Source of the DNA: Spisula solida
Lineage: Eukaryota > Mollusca > Bivalvia > Venerida > Mactridae
Assembly: GCA_947247005.1 (NCBI GenBank)
Contig: OX365947.1
Coordinates: 37,838,760-37,902,759, forward strand
Length of the DNA stretch: 64,000 nucleotides
Direction of reading: 5' to 3'
Both the position numbers and the translations under genes were made by a program. Positions within the stretch are counted from its first letter, which is position 1. The number at the start of each line of letters is the position of its first letter. Below are positions 23,591-35,078 of this stretch, piece after piece. The notes under the pieces were generated by a model. That model saw only the letters and a program-made list of their open reading frames with translations, had not been told where the DNA came from and searched no databases.

Positions 23591-25430
23591 AATACTTGTT
23601 ATTTATGTATTGATAAAGGGGGCACACACCAAGGGCGAACTTGTATGGAATAAGAAACAACGTAAAAAGGTTTTGAATTGATAACGGGCATTTATTTTGT
23701 AAAATGCCATAAAACAAACCAAATAAAAATGTGAGAAAGTATTTTTGAAACATAGTTGTTCTTAAATTACATAACTGGGCGGATATGTCTATATAACATT
23801 TTAAAATAATAAACTTCATTATGATAATTTCGTTTAACTAATTTATTGGGGATCTTTTTTGTCCTTTCATAATATTTTAGAACAGGCAATGCAATCCGTA
23901 TGTCTGATGATTTCTTCTCACTGTCCTTTCTATGTAACATTTGATGATAATGGATACATTCCTCTTTCTCCATTTATTTAATTGACTACTTCTCATGTCC
24001 TATTTCATTGAAGGCATCGCGTGTATATGTGCACGTTAAAGAGCCCAATTCTCTGTCTGAAAGAGCCACACAATTTCCACCAGGATTCCTTGCATCACAC
24101 AAGTATCTGGTCCCTCCAAGTCATTGGCCAATCTGGCAGGAAAAAACTACGCACCACGCACTAAAGACTGTCTCAGTGGAATGCACAAAAACAAGCAGTA
24201 TGGCAAATGTGGTATTGTAAATATCTCTGTTTTGGCTGTGTGTATAGTACAATCTCATACATTTCAATCACGCAACATATGGTGCTTTTTTTATATACAA
24301 CAAAAGTCTCCTGTATTCGGATATTCGGTCACATGTCTACCAATAAAGCTCTAACTAAGCTCTAATAACAAATTACCTGTAGTAACAAGTGCAAACCGAA
24401 TACAAAGCTCACATAATTTACATGATATCTCATTCATAGTTATACACAAGTAACCGTGTTGTGATGTAGACCGATTTAGTTTCTCAATATATGTTTCAAT
24501 TCTCGTAAACAACGTATGTGACATTCCAATTATTTCGGATGTTTCTCGAAACGAAAACTACCTCCCGACAACTACCCATTTCCCAAGAAGAATACTTGCG
24601 TTGCACATAAGTGTCAACCGCGTCAAAATCGGTCGCATATTCGGCGAACTATAGCGTTTAATTTGTACTTTGACCACCTCAGATTTTTTTTACATAATTA
24701 TAATTACGAAACGGATTGTGAGTAAAATGAAGACATTGCTTATCAACTTAACCACGTTCTATGAGTGCTATATCAATGCAAAAAAAACCATCTTTGAACT
24801 AAGCTACATGTATTTTGTTTATGGACAACGTGCCAAAGTATATCTAATGTCAGAAAGTCAAAGAAATTGAAATATAATATTGCTAGACGAAACACCACAC
24901 GAAGAAAGTTCTTAAACAATTCCTAAATTATATGCAATAATGCCAAGTAATATGTCATAATTTGCCAGTTTGAATTGTACAAGGAATGTTCAATATATAC
25001 ACGCAGAAAATACTCTATATATATTTCTATCATAATTAATGTAAGCCTACACGACAGTCTGAACCTTTTAAATTGATTCGCCATTTATCGACCGAAGTTT
25101 TTTTTTAAAAACGAGTGCGGTTTCCTATTGCAACGAGCGGTCCAAACTTACTTAAGAAGTCGTCCAGAAGCCTTTATCTCATTATGTTTCGTTATGATTA
25201 TGAGTTTCCTAGCACTTACATGCTTGATATCGGTAGACTAAATGGTTTCCGTCCAATAACTCAAGAACGCATCATGGCGGTTGGTCATCAACGGTAAATG
25301 ACCCATATGGATTTTTAGGCTTGTAGGCCAAAGGTCAAGGTCACTGTGCCTTATCATTTCTGGCTATTGGGCTGCCGTGTGGACTTACATGTACTTGTTT
25401 TACAAATATCTCTTGTAACTGATGTCTTCT
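23591..25430. other. no gene recognised
   Basis: A degenerate 75-bp unit may persist to about 23960. Short open frames (60-76 codons) overlap on the same strand and have no recognisable features. Confidence 0.45.
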
Positions 25431-25441
25431 TCGTTTTTCAG

Positions 25442-25475
25442 GTTTCGTGACATTGAGAAAAACTGAGGTGTAGTT
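25442..25475 (+). other. exon-like cassette, copy 1 (degenerate)
   Basis: A pyrimidine-rich tract ending CGTTTTTCAG (25432-25441) is followed by GTTTCGTGACATTGAGAAAA. This resembles the cassettes at 27238 and 30936. In the shared frame it reads FVTLRKTEV and then a stop, so this copy would end a frame or is dead. Confidence 0.35.
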
Positions 25476-27237
25476 TCATGATTTGAAGTGGTCACTTACC
25501 GTAAGTCATTTGATATGAGCATAGTAACGCAAATCTTTATTTTTTTTTTGTATTGTACGTAATTCGATAGTCCGTCAAAATAGTCCAAACATGGACTAAA
25601 CCCAACACAAATTGTAACAGAAACAAATTATGCACCTAAGTGTAAACATTGGCAGATTTCATAAAAAGTCCTAAAACATTGATGTCGGTAAAGGGGTAAA
25701 ATCCAAGATGGCGTTCAAGCTGGCCGGCTGAAATTCCTGAACCACAAAAATCAATTTTCAAATACCTACATTTATTAGGTCAAGCGCATGATAGCAAAGC
25801 AAGTCTGATTCTTAACTGACTACCCTGGCGGATGTTCCAGTATATATATAATTTCACAACTGCGTCGCAGTTTCCAGCCACCCCCACACAGAGGTTGTAT
25901 TGTTTAGTCCAATTGTCTATCATGTTAATAATGTTAATAAATTGCTTACTTATTGAAATATCACGTCATGGTTAATACGGTACAAGTTACAACAACCTGT
26001 CTTACTAACCAATAACACTCATATCAAGTATTGCCAAAAGATTCAAGCATTGAATATAATGAATTTAATTAAGTAGATTTACTTCAAAATGAAATAAAAT
26101 TTTGGTCAATTTCAGGTCAGGGTCAATTTAAGGGTCAAACTACAAAACGCTACCTTATTGCGCTTGCAACTGCCTTGCATTTTTCTTAATATGAAATGTG
26201 CCGTACAGTCGTTTTTCTTGCAGCTGTTGAAAGTTTACATTCTTAAAATGTCATACTTAAAACTTTCCTACGTTAAGTTTTGAGAAATGAAAATAATTAT
26301 TATTATTCATTCAAATGGATTCTATATACGAGAGGCGTTCAATATATAATATCAATGTCTAGGTCGAGGTAACTTTATCCTATGCTCATCAAATTGAGTT
26401 TAATATATAATGTATCTACATGTATATTAAATAAACGGAATATATTGTATGTCCCTGTATCGATAGGTCCATGTCCGTCCGTCCCCGGTTAACTCAAATT
26501 AACCGTTTCGTCTTACATTATAATGGCTTGCTACAAAGTTATGTGAGTGGATGTTGTATCTCAACACTTCTATAGCAACTGACCACATACTGACCTTCAC
26601 ATTCACCTACTTTTGGACTTAGACTTATTGAAGGGCCACATTCTTGGCTTACCCAAATTGACCGTTTCGTCTAGCATTTATATGACTTGCTACAAAGCGT
26701 CCATACTTGCATGGATGTTGTATTTGAACACTCTATATGGATGTCGATTAATCTGTTTAAACATTTCGTTGATGATGAATGCCATAAAATAGTATTCATT
26801 ATCAATTATCAGAGAAAATATTTAAATCTATATTAAAATCATACTTAACCGGAAATGAATCAATGAAAAATTAAAAACACTTGCTGTTTACCTATTATAT
26901 CACGTGAATTTCTATATTTTAACACACTATTTTAAATGTTAGTATTTACTTTTTTGAATTGTCAGCCATTCCATTGATGCTTTTGTACGTTTGTATGTAT
27001 TTATGCTTGTTTTGTCAGATGACACCATAGGAGATAAGCCCTAGGCTTAAAGGATAGGCTTTATATGGACAATGCTTCCATGGTGGCATAAGCGTTTGTT
27101 GAACACAGCTTTGTTTCTGTTGGGTCTTTTCTTATTTAACCTGTCCGACTAGAACATAATTTATTTATTAAGCACACATAATTTATGTATCAATACAAAT
27201 TATGCAAGTTTATTATTGATTTTATCTTCATTTTCAG
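25476..27237. other. mostly no feature; one loose tandem duplication
   Basis: At 26490-26750 a unit of about 170 bp occurs twice (TTAACCGTTTCGTCTTACAT and TTGACCGTTTCGTCTAGCAT, then GACTTGCTACAAAG and GGATGTTGTAT). The remainder is AT-rich and featureless to me. Confidence 0.45.
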
Positions 27238-27286
27238 GTTTCCTGATCTTGAGAAAAATAATGACTCCTGCAGTTTCATCAAATTG
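27238..27286 (+). other. exon-like cassette, copy 2
   Basis: A 49-bp segment bounded by TTCATTTTCAG on the left and GTAAGTCAGC on the right, a good acceptor and donor. It is similar to copy 3 in its interior, in the 30 bases upstream (TTATTATTGATTTTATCTTC against TTCATTACTGATCCAATCTT) and downstream (ACATTCAAAC..). Two of its frames are open. In the frame shared with copy 3 it reads FLILRKIMTPAVSSN. No protein family is recognised. Confidence 0.4.
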
Positions 27287-27843
27287 GTAAGTCAGCAGTG
27301 TTTTATGAAACATAAGAGACTAAGGTCTCTAATCCAACATTCAAACACATCGCAACCCGTTATAAAAGACCCTCTGGTTTAACATCAACAAGCGAGCTGG
27401 TTAAGTTTATAGACCATTGTCGCACTGAGCAATCACACCAAACACACTAGGTCAAGAACAACATTATCCAAAACCACGACACCATGGTCTGCAGGCCACC
27501 ATCAACCACAACTTCCTTCTGAATTCAAAAACAAAAATTCATACACCGACATATTTTGATCCACCTAAAAGGCAACAGCAGCGACAACATATGTGCATAG
27601 CACATCATGTCATATTCAGCAGTCTATCCCCAACAACTATATTATCAGTTTCGTCTTCAAGTCCACATCGTCGTTCCATTAATGGTAACTTCAGAAACAA
27701 TACATCTACATGCAGTACTACAATATCAACACCATAATCAATAGTTCCATCAATAATCAAAGCATCATCACCAACAAGTGATAACATCAGTAACCGTAAT
27801 ACCTCTGGTAATTAAATAAACGGAATATGTCGTGGGCCTTTTT
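27287..27843. other. no gene recognised
   Basis: CA-rich plus-strand sequence (27440-27780) that could be the upstream part of the LINE beginning near 27925, but no conserved motif supports that. Confidence 0.35.
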
Positions 27844-27872
27844 AATCCCCCGCCACGAAGTGGGAGGGGATT
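27844..27872 (+). mobile_element. hairpin head of another interspersed family (D), truncated
   Basis: AATCCCCCGCCAC, GAA loop, GTGGGAGGGGATT. It has the same layout as the heads of families A to C: a hairpin at the very 5' end after a run of T. Only some 80 bp of the family seem present before LINE sequence begins. Confidence 0.5.
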
Positions 27873-28146
27873 ATAGGAATGGTCAATGTGGAGATACCCC
27901 CAACCGTCTTACAGCTCACAAAATCCCATACCAAATATTGACATCTCAGTAAATGGTTTTGAGAAACTACTCAAAAACCTTAATTCTCACAAGGCTGCAG
28001 GCCTAGACCAAATAAAACCTATAATACTAAAGAACACCTGCAAAGAAAAAGCCCCCATTGTAGCAGAATTATTACAAACTACACTACAAACTGGTACCTT
28101 ACCCAAAATCGGGAACATGGTCAATGTAGCCACTGTCTATAAACAA

Positions 28147-28846
28147 GAGGGCCCAAAGGGCCATAGGTCGCTCACCTGTCCTAGTAGTTCATGCACCCCT
28201 AATGGTAGCCTCTATTCCATGTAAAGGTTTTCATATTGTCTTATGCTATATAATTTACATCACATTTAGACTCGATGATATATTGAAGTGATTTGACATT
28301 GTGACCCAGTTTTTGACCCCGGATGACCCAATATCGAACTTGACCTAGATTTTGTTGAGATGATCATTGTGACCAAGTTTTATAAAAATTAGGCCAAAAT
28401 TGTGACCTCTAGTGACTACACAAGGTTTTCTATGATTTGACCTTGTGACCTAGTTTTTGACCCTGGATGACCCAATTTCAAACTTGACCTAGATTTTGTT
28501 GAGATGATCATTGTGACCAAGTTTCATAAAGATTAGGCTCAAATTGTGACCTCCAGTGACTACACAAGGTTTTTCTATGATTTGACCTTGTGACCTAGGT
28601 TTTGACCCCAGATCAAACTTGACCTAGCTTTTGTTGAGATAATCATTGTGACCAAATTTCATAAAGATTAGGCCAAAATTGTGACCTCTAGTGACTACAC
28701 ATGGTTTTTTTTCTATGATTTGACCCTGTGGCCTAGCTTTTGACCCAAGATCGCACTTGACCTAGATTTTGTTGAGATGATCATTGTGACCAAATTTCAT
28801 AAAGATTAGGCCAATTTCTGTCACTTTGTGACAGGTGAGCTAAAAA
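28147..28846 (-). mobile_element. repeat family A, copy 4, inserted in the LINE
   Basis: Inverted relative to the other copies. It starts (plus strand) GAGGGCCCAAAGGGCC and GGTCGCTCACCTG, then has four internal units (TTGTGACCTCTAGTGACTAC, TTGACCTAGATTTTGTTGAG) and ends CTGTCACTTTGTGACAGGTG then AGCTAAAAA. Removing it joins AAACAA to GGCACT and restores the LINE frame (VYKQ to GTRSDP) with no duplicated target. Confidence 0.88.
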
Positions 28847-29075
28847 GGCACTAGATCTGACCCAGCCAACTGCCGCCCTATATCTCTCACCTGTATTCTG
28901 TGTAAAACCCTGGAACACATTGTCGCTTCTCACATCACAAAACACTCCACAAAATCAAACCTATTCTATGAATTACAACATGGCTTCAGGGAAAAATACC
29001 TTGTCAACGTCAACTTCTTATGCTTATTGATGACATCCTCCAGTATCCAAACTTAAAAAGCCAAGTTGACCTAAT

Positions 29076-30090
29076 TATACCCCCAGATACATAGTATATG
29101 GGGGCTATATTGGAGTCATGCTTATGGTTGGTTGGTCTGTTGGTTGGTTGGTTGTTTGGTTGGTCCGTATAATTTTGTCCGCGCTATTTCTCCGCAACCA
29201 TTGGTCGTATTCCATTGAAACTTTGCATGACTGATCAGTACCAAGTCTAGTTGTGCATGTCGTCGACGGACTTCGGTCGGATTAATTTTAAGGGAGTTAT
29301 GGCCCTTTATTGTTTTATACTTATAAATTTTGTGTGCGCTATTTCTCTGCAACGGTTGGTCGTATTTCATTGAAACTTTGCATGACTGATCAGTACCAAG
29401 ATTAGTTGTGCATATCGTCGGCTGACATTGGTCGGTTTAATTTTAAGGGAGTTATGGCCCTTTATTTTTTATACTTATAAATTTTGTCTGCGCTATTTCT
29501 CTGCAACCGTTGGTCGTATTTCATTGAAACTTTGCATGACTGATCAGTACCAAGTCTAGTTGTGTATATCGTTGACGTCCGTCGGTCGGATTAATTTTAA
29601 GGGAGTAATGGCCCTTTATTTGTTTACACTTATAAATTTTGACCGGGCTATTTCTCTGTAACCATTAGTCGTATTTCATCGAAACTATGCATAGCTCATC
29701 AGTACAATTTCTAGTTGTGCATATCATCGGCACACGTTGGTCGGATCCATTTTAAGGTAGTTATGGCCCTTTGTTTTTTACACTTATAAATTTTGCCTGC
29801 GCTATTTCTCTGTAACCATTGGTCAGATTTTAATGAAACTTTGTATGTATGATCAGTACCAAGTCTTGTTGTGCATATGGTCGACACACATTGGTCTTAT
29901 CGATTGTAAGGGAGTTATAGCGCTTTGTTGTTTTACACTTATAAATTTTTTCTGTGCTATTTCTCAGCAACCAATCGTTGGATTTTAATGATTTTTTGCT
30001 TGACCGATCAGTACCAAGTATAGTTGTGCATATCTGACTGTGTCAAGCAGTTGCTGGGGGTATTCATCACAATCAGTGATATTTCATGTT
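29076..30090 (+). mobile_element. repeat family B, copy 2, inserted in the LINE
   Basis: Starts TATACCCCCAGATACATAGT with a hairpin, then TTGG repeats. About five tandem units of roughly 180 bp follow (TTTCATTGAAACTTTGCATG, CTGATCAGTACCAAG, TTTTAAGGGAGTTATGGCCC). It ends TGGGGGTATTCATCACAATC, AGTGATATTTCATGT. Removing it joins codons QVDLI to LLDFSKAF exactly. There is no target duplication and no coding capacity. Confidence 0.88.
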
Positions 30091-30356
30091 CTTCTTGACT
30101 TTTCAAAGGCTTTTGACATGGTTAATCATGAAAAACTTCTCTATAAACTTCACTTCTATGGCTTCCGAGGTCAAACACTCTTATGGATCAAGGGATTCTT
30201 GGATAATTTCAGTAGTTGTAAATGGTTCTAGCTCTAGCACTATACCAGTCTCTTCCGGCGTTCCACAAGGTTCGGTCCTTGGACCACTTCTATTCATTAT
30301 TTATATCTATGACCTCCCAGACTATATGTTAACTCTTCCAAATTACGTCTATTTGC

Positions 30357-30835
30357 TTAACAAAATCGTGTCCGATCCATTACTTTTTAACGCCTGCGCC
30401 GAATTTAATGAAACTTTCAGCAAATGTGTAACTAATTAAGACCACATGCAGAACCTGCGTTTCAATTGTGCTGACTCAAGGTCACAGTTCAATGTCAAAG
30501 GTTGAACCTTACATGTTGTGTGTGCTTAATAACTTTTTAACGTCTGGACTGAATTCCGTGAAATTTATAGCATCAAATCATAGCAAATGTGTAATGAAGG
30601 CGATGTGCACAACCCATGTTTCTACCATGTATACTTAAGATCACAATTCAAGGTCAATAGTTCGAGCATTACAATTCGATCCTGTCCACTCTATAACTTT
30701 TTAATGCCTTGTCCGCATGATACGAAATTGATAACGAATGTGAAACAAAGGGTCGACCTGAAGTTGCAACAAAGCATGTTACATCTGGTCAATGTCACAG
30801 TTCACTATTCATTAACACGGCGGTGATTATTTTGG
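30357..30835 (+). repeat. degenerate repeat following the LINE break
   Basis: Words TTTTTAACGCCTG, TTAACGTCTGGACTGAATTC, GCAAATGTGTAA and AAGGTCACAGTTCA recur two or three times at about 150-180 bp spacing. This family truncates the LINE at 30356. No gene is recognised. Confidence 0.5.
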
Positions 30836-30935
30836 ACTGACTTGCCATTTATGTATAATTCAACCGCCTAGCACATGTTTTATGTATTCATACAAACATT
30901 GCATGTTCATTACTGATCCAATCTTCGTTTTTCAG

Positions 30936-30981
30936 GCTTCTTGACACTGAACAAAAACAATGATACAGTTATTTCCAATTG
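30936..30981 (+). other. exon-like cassette, copy 3
   Basis: A 46-bp segment between CTTCGTTTTTCAG and GTAAGTCTGC, related to 27238-27286 in its interior and flanks. The frame read in copies 1 and 2 stays open here: FLTLNKNNDTVISN. It may be a tandemly duplicated small exon of an unrecognised gene, or part of a dispersed repeat that happens to carry splice-like ends. Confidence 0.4.
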
Positions 30982-31285
30982 GTAAGTCTGCACTGTTGAT
31001 ATGAAACAAATATTACAAAGATATGTAATTCGACATTCAAACGCAATAAAAACCATTATAAAGTCAAATACTCCAATGTAGTTCCACAAACTGTGACTTC
31101 AGAAACAATGACACCCCACTTAGTCCATTTTCAAACATGAGTGCTTTTGACCGACTGAAAGTACATTGATCATTGAGTTGCAAGTCGCCGCTGACAACTA
31201 CAGAACATTGGCTTACGGACCCATTGATACACCTTGGTGAAGTGGAGCAATGTGAATTATTCCTTTGCTCAATAGAAATTGACCA

Positions 31286-31363
31286 GTGGCGCAGACGACC
31301 GGGGATCGAACCTGGAACCTCTTGATCCTGAAGCACTCGCCCTACATCTAGGCCACGTTATAA
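31286..31363 (-). mobile_element. tRNA-like SINE head (degenerate)
   Basis: On the minus strand there is an A-box-like TGGCCTAGATGTAGGGC and, 30-odd bases on, a perfect B box GGTTCGATCCCC. The acceptor stem does not pair and the anticodon arm is poor, so this is not a working tRNA. It is best read as a pol III promoter of a tRNA-derived SINE. Confidence 0.6.
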
Positions 31364-34130
31364 TAGCCCATGTTTTGTTTCAATCGTACAATAAACATTG
31401 TGTATTGGCCGGACATCAAACGTTCACTAGCGCTTGACAGCAATTGACAGCGGGCACTTGCGCGTGTCCACATTTTTGTCAGCGTTGCAGTAATTTTCCA
31501 TTGGTCAACGCAGGTTAGCGTATGTCCAGCTAGGATCCGTCGTATAAAGTTGACCTATTATATATACGGGTACATTGTGGAAATTTGCGAACGCTTAACC
31601 ATTGCGTTGCCGTCCCGTTTAATAAATCTGATATCCGTTGATCTATGTTGTACAAAAGTTCACCTATGCAGTGAAATGTTCTTCTACGCTGGTCTTTCCG
31701 TTACGGTCGCGTTTTTTTTGCGTCGGATACTCGTTGGTCTCGGTTGGAAAAACGTATAGCTAAATTGACCGACAGCACAAAAGCCTATCGTCAGTCGTTT
31801 ACCAACGGAGTCCAACTTTGGCAAATTCAGTCTAACTTAATTCATCATTTAGGAACGTTTACAAACAGAGCCCTATGTGCACCAACGTGTATTATTTCCA
31901 AACGTGGACGCGTTTTGAGCATGTTAAAATAAATCTGGAACAAGCACGACTTTCGTCAGCGCTCACCAGCGAACATCAACTCTTGTAAACTTTTAAGGTG
32001 GAATATACCTTTTCGATAAAAATCGCCTGTAACTCGGATTTTGATGCTATTTAGCATACATAAAATGTTATAGTGTCAAGCCTTGTTGGCTTTCTGTTTT
32101 TAGTGGTTTTAGGGAGAAATTTCACGATCCGAGTGATAAAAAGCGCCACCTAGCGGGTCGTATTTTTTGCGGGATTTTCGACGTCTTTGATCGCTTTCAT
32201 TCATACAAACATAGCAAGAAAACGGGACGGTCAATTTTTCAATCTAAGTTATCCAGTCGGAGTAAAAGTTTCTTAAGAGGCATATTTTATACTTCACACA
32301 CTGCTTAGAATATTTACTAGCTTCCATTAAATCTGTCATTTTACAGAATATTTGTCTGAGTAACTGTGCTTGATGCTTAAATTACGAACAAAAGTTTACG
32401 CTACCTAAATATTGCGCAAAGTTGGGATCGGTTTGGCAAGAATTACGTCGAATCGATGTCAAATTGCATCAAGTTCCATAAAGACAATGGAACAGATTTC
32501 AATCGCGGAGCTTATGCACGATATCTGAGTAAAAACAAAATGACGTATCGAAGAAGTTAGAGTGAAAAACCTACCTGAGTCGACGTTGTTTTGAGTCGAA
32601 AATCGTGCACTCCACCACTTTTGGTCACCTGGTCTCCCCCGTGTTAACGTTAAAGCGCTGACGGCGTTAAAATCGTTCTTTATTTTCCTTTATATGCACT
32701 TATATTAGCGAAAAGACAAGACAGTTTCAGTTGAGTTTATTTTCCTATGATTTGCTATAAAATGTATAGCCCCAAAATGTTGGTGGACAGCATAATAAAT
32801 GCTTTAGATACATTAACTGCAAAGTACATGGCATTAAAGTTGTGGAAAGTGCAGCTCTATGTCAAAAGGTTTTTACGATCATAGTACTGGTAAATCGTTT
32901 CCACTTTTCCATTCTTAATATAACTTTAAAGTTTCGATGGAGGCGGTATTCTGATCACGACGTTGTGTACCATGGATAAGACAACAAAGTACTAGTTATA
33001 TTATCACATGCACGTAATATTGTGACAAACGTCGATAATCATCTGTCCCGAAACGTCGTAGTGTGAACCCTGTTTAATAACGGGTAAGGCATTTGTTACA
33101 TCAGCCGCACAATTATTTAGACGCACACTTTGTTACTCCGAAAATAAAAATAAAATAACATTTAGACCGCAGCCATCTTTTGCAATAATTTAATGCAAAA
33201 TATGCCCCTTGTCACTCAGGAATATTACTGGTGAGCCTATACGTGTATTCTAACCGCCCTTATTTTTAATTCAGATTTGGAATGTTCCTACCCACGACTT
33301 GACAAAAATCGTTGAAGTTGACATATACGACTTGGATTTACAACAAAAAAGTGACTGATCGTGTCACGATGTATTTAAAAGAACTGTGTTGGTAAAATAT
33401 GAATGTATATAAAATGCAATGAGAAGAGTACATTGTTTACATTTGGTCCATAAAGGACCGTGGTCCGTAAAAGAGACCCTGATATTATGTGTTACGTTGT
33501 TTTGTTGTTTTTACATGTACTCTTGTTTCTCCTCTAGTTTGGTTCCCGCACCGAATCTTACAATTTGTTATGTAAGGTTTGGGAACGAGAACCCGGCTAG
33601 TTTCTCCTCTTGGACGATCCACACTTAATTGCTAGATTATCTCTGATAATTTTTACTAATTATTTGCCTCGTAGACAGACATGTCACTTGGCTTTTATGA
33701 ATACTTGGGACAGAAGCTTTTCATTAAATATTTAAAACTCGTGGGTTGAAATCCCACTGACCTGACGAGAGTTCATATACGATTGCTGGATATCATCAGA
33801 CTATTTCTTTAAAAACCGAAATTATTCTTGGTTCGATTTTGTTTGATAGTTGCTACAATTTGCAAAACCAGGAATTGGCAAGAATAATATAGAAGTGGTG
33901 GAGAATATCAAGCAATTAATCTGTTAAGGTCGTACCAATATACTCTAACTTTGATGATAGGGATCAGCAAAACCATATTCATGTTACGTTAAAAAAAACC
34001 GATGAATTGAACTTCGTGCTAACATGTCTGTAGCGAAAACATTGCCACGCATTTCCTCAATGACGTCGTTTTCTAGGTAACTGAAAAGCCAACCTGTGTA
34101 ACATGTTTTTCTTTTGTCTCGTTTCATACA
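31364..34130. other. no gene recognised
   Basis: Unique-looking DNA with a less AT-rich part (31400-32700) containing overlapping open frames of 60-70 codons. None has recognisable domains or good splice borders. Confidence 0.45.
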
Positions 34131-34440
34131 CGAGGGTCATTCAATATATAATGCAAACTAACACATACATATATATATGCAATATCAATCAATCAATCAA
34201 ACATGGACATAATCATTCAAAGTAACCTTCTACATATTCAATAACCGACCTCCATCATTTCGATAGACCTTCTATTTGCGTTGCTAGACAACTGCGCACA
34301 CACACTCATAACTGCGTGACCGCGCCTACTAACTGCAATGTAAATCGGGATATCCAGGTATCGGTCGTCTCATTTCTGGTTGGCATGAACTTATATACGA
34401 GGTGGTATCAAAAAGTTCGTACGTCTCATCTTTTGTTAAA
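34131..34440. mobile_element. possible mariner-type remnant
   Basis: ACGAGGGTCATTCAATATAT (34131 on) and TACGAGGTGGTATCAAAAAG (34395 on) resemble the ends of mariner-like transposons. Both read in the same direction, so they are not a matched inverted pair. No transposase is present. A related ATACGAGAGGCGTTCAATAT occurs near 26327. Confidence 0.3.
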
Positions 34441-35078
34441 ATTATGGATAAAAGGTTTCGTCCTTCCACAATAAAGCGCTAAAGCAAGCCGGTAACGTGT
34501 TTGGCGCCGCGTTCTACCTGTTTTAAAGGTGCTGCCTCACAGATTGGGCTACAAATTTTGTATATCGTGATTTTCCAACCTAACCAAGTATTGATGTAAT
34601 AGGAAGCCACTGACGGTTGCTTTATGAAAGATTTGGTGCAAATAAGCATTTTTAACCACTCTCGATATCGCCCACTCAGTATTTTTTTTCTTTAAAAAAG
34701 AACGCTAAGTTTCCTTCCAACGTGCTTTGTGAATTATGTAATCCCAACGTGATCAAACTGTAACATCAACAAACTACAGCGTAAACATCAGTAAGGTATT
34801 TGGTTCGTTTATTCAATCGTTTTCATCAAATGCGAACAAATTTCAGGCAATTTAAGTAATAGTTATTTAACTGTAGTAATAATTCTATAGGGTATTAATA
34901 CCCTATAGAATTTTTGATGTAAACATACTAAATAACTACTAAATGCCGAAGTTTCTCAAGTTATGTTTTATGTCAGTGTGTTTTATATGGGATATACAAG
35001 CAACTATACCAAAATTACCCGGATATTTGACAATTTTATTTTATTTTTGCAATACACCAATATGTGAGGCAGTCCCTT
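34441..35078. other. no gene recognised; contains a 32-bp palindrome
   Basis: AT-rich sequence; nothing else seen. Confidence 0.5.
34881..34912. repeat. perfect 32-bp palindrome
   Basis: AATTCTATAGGGTATT followed directly by its exact reverse complement AATACCCTATAGAATT, with no spacer. Confidence 0.95.

Larger units (their letters stand above)
27925..30356 (+). pseudogene. dead LINE reverse transcriptase, split by two insertions
   Basis: Three pieces of one non-LTR retrotransposon reverse transcriptase. Piece 1 (27925-28146) has NSHKAAGLDQIKPIILKN and LLQTTLQTGTLPKIGNMVNV. Piece 2 (28847-29075) has GTRSDPANCRPISLTCILCK, LEHIVASHI and, after a frameshift near 29000, QLLMLIDDILQYPN and QVDLI. 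Piece 3 (30091-30356) has LLDFSKAFDMVNHEKLLYKL (motif A, catalytic D in AFD), then after a second frameshift near 30210 SSGVPQGSVLGPLLFIIY (motif B). The YxDD catalytic box is missing because the copy ends just before it at VYL. ORF1 and the endonuclease are not seen. The fragment is non-functional and its DNA marks both insertion sites exactly. Confidence 0.88.
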
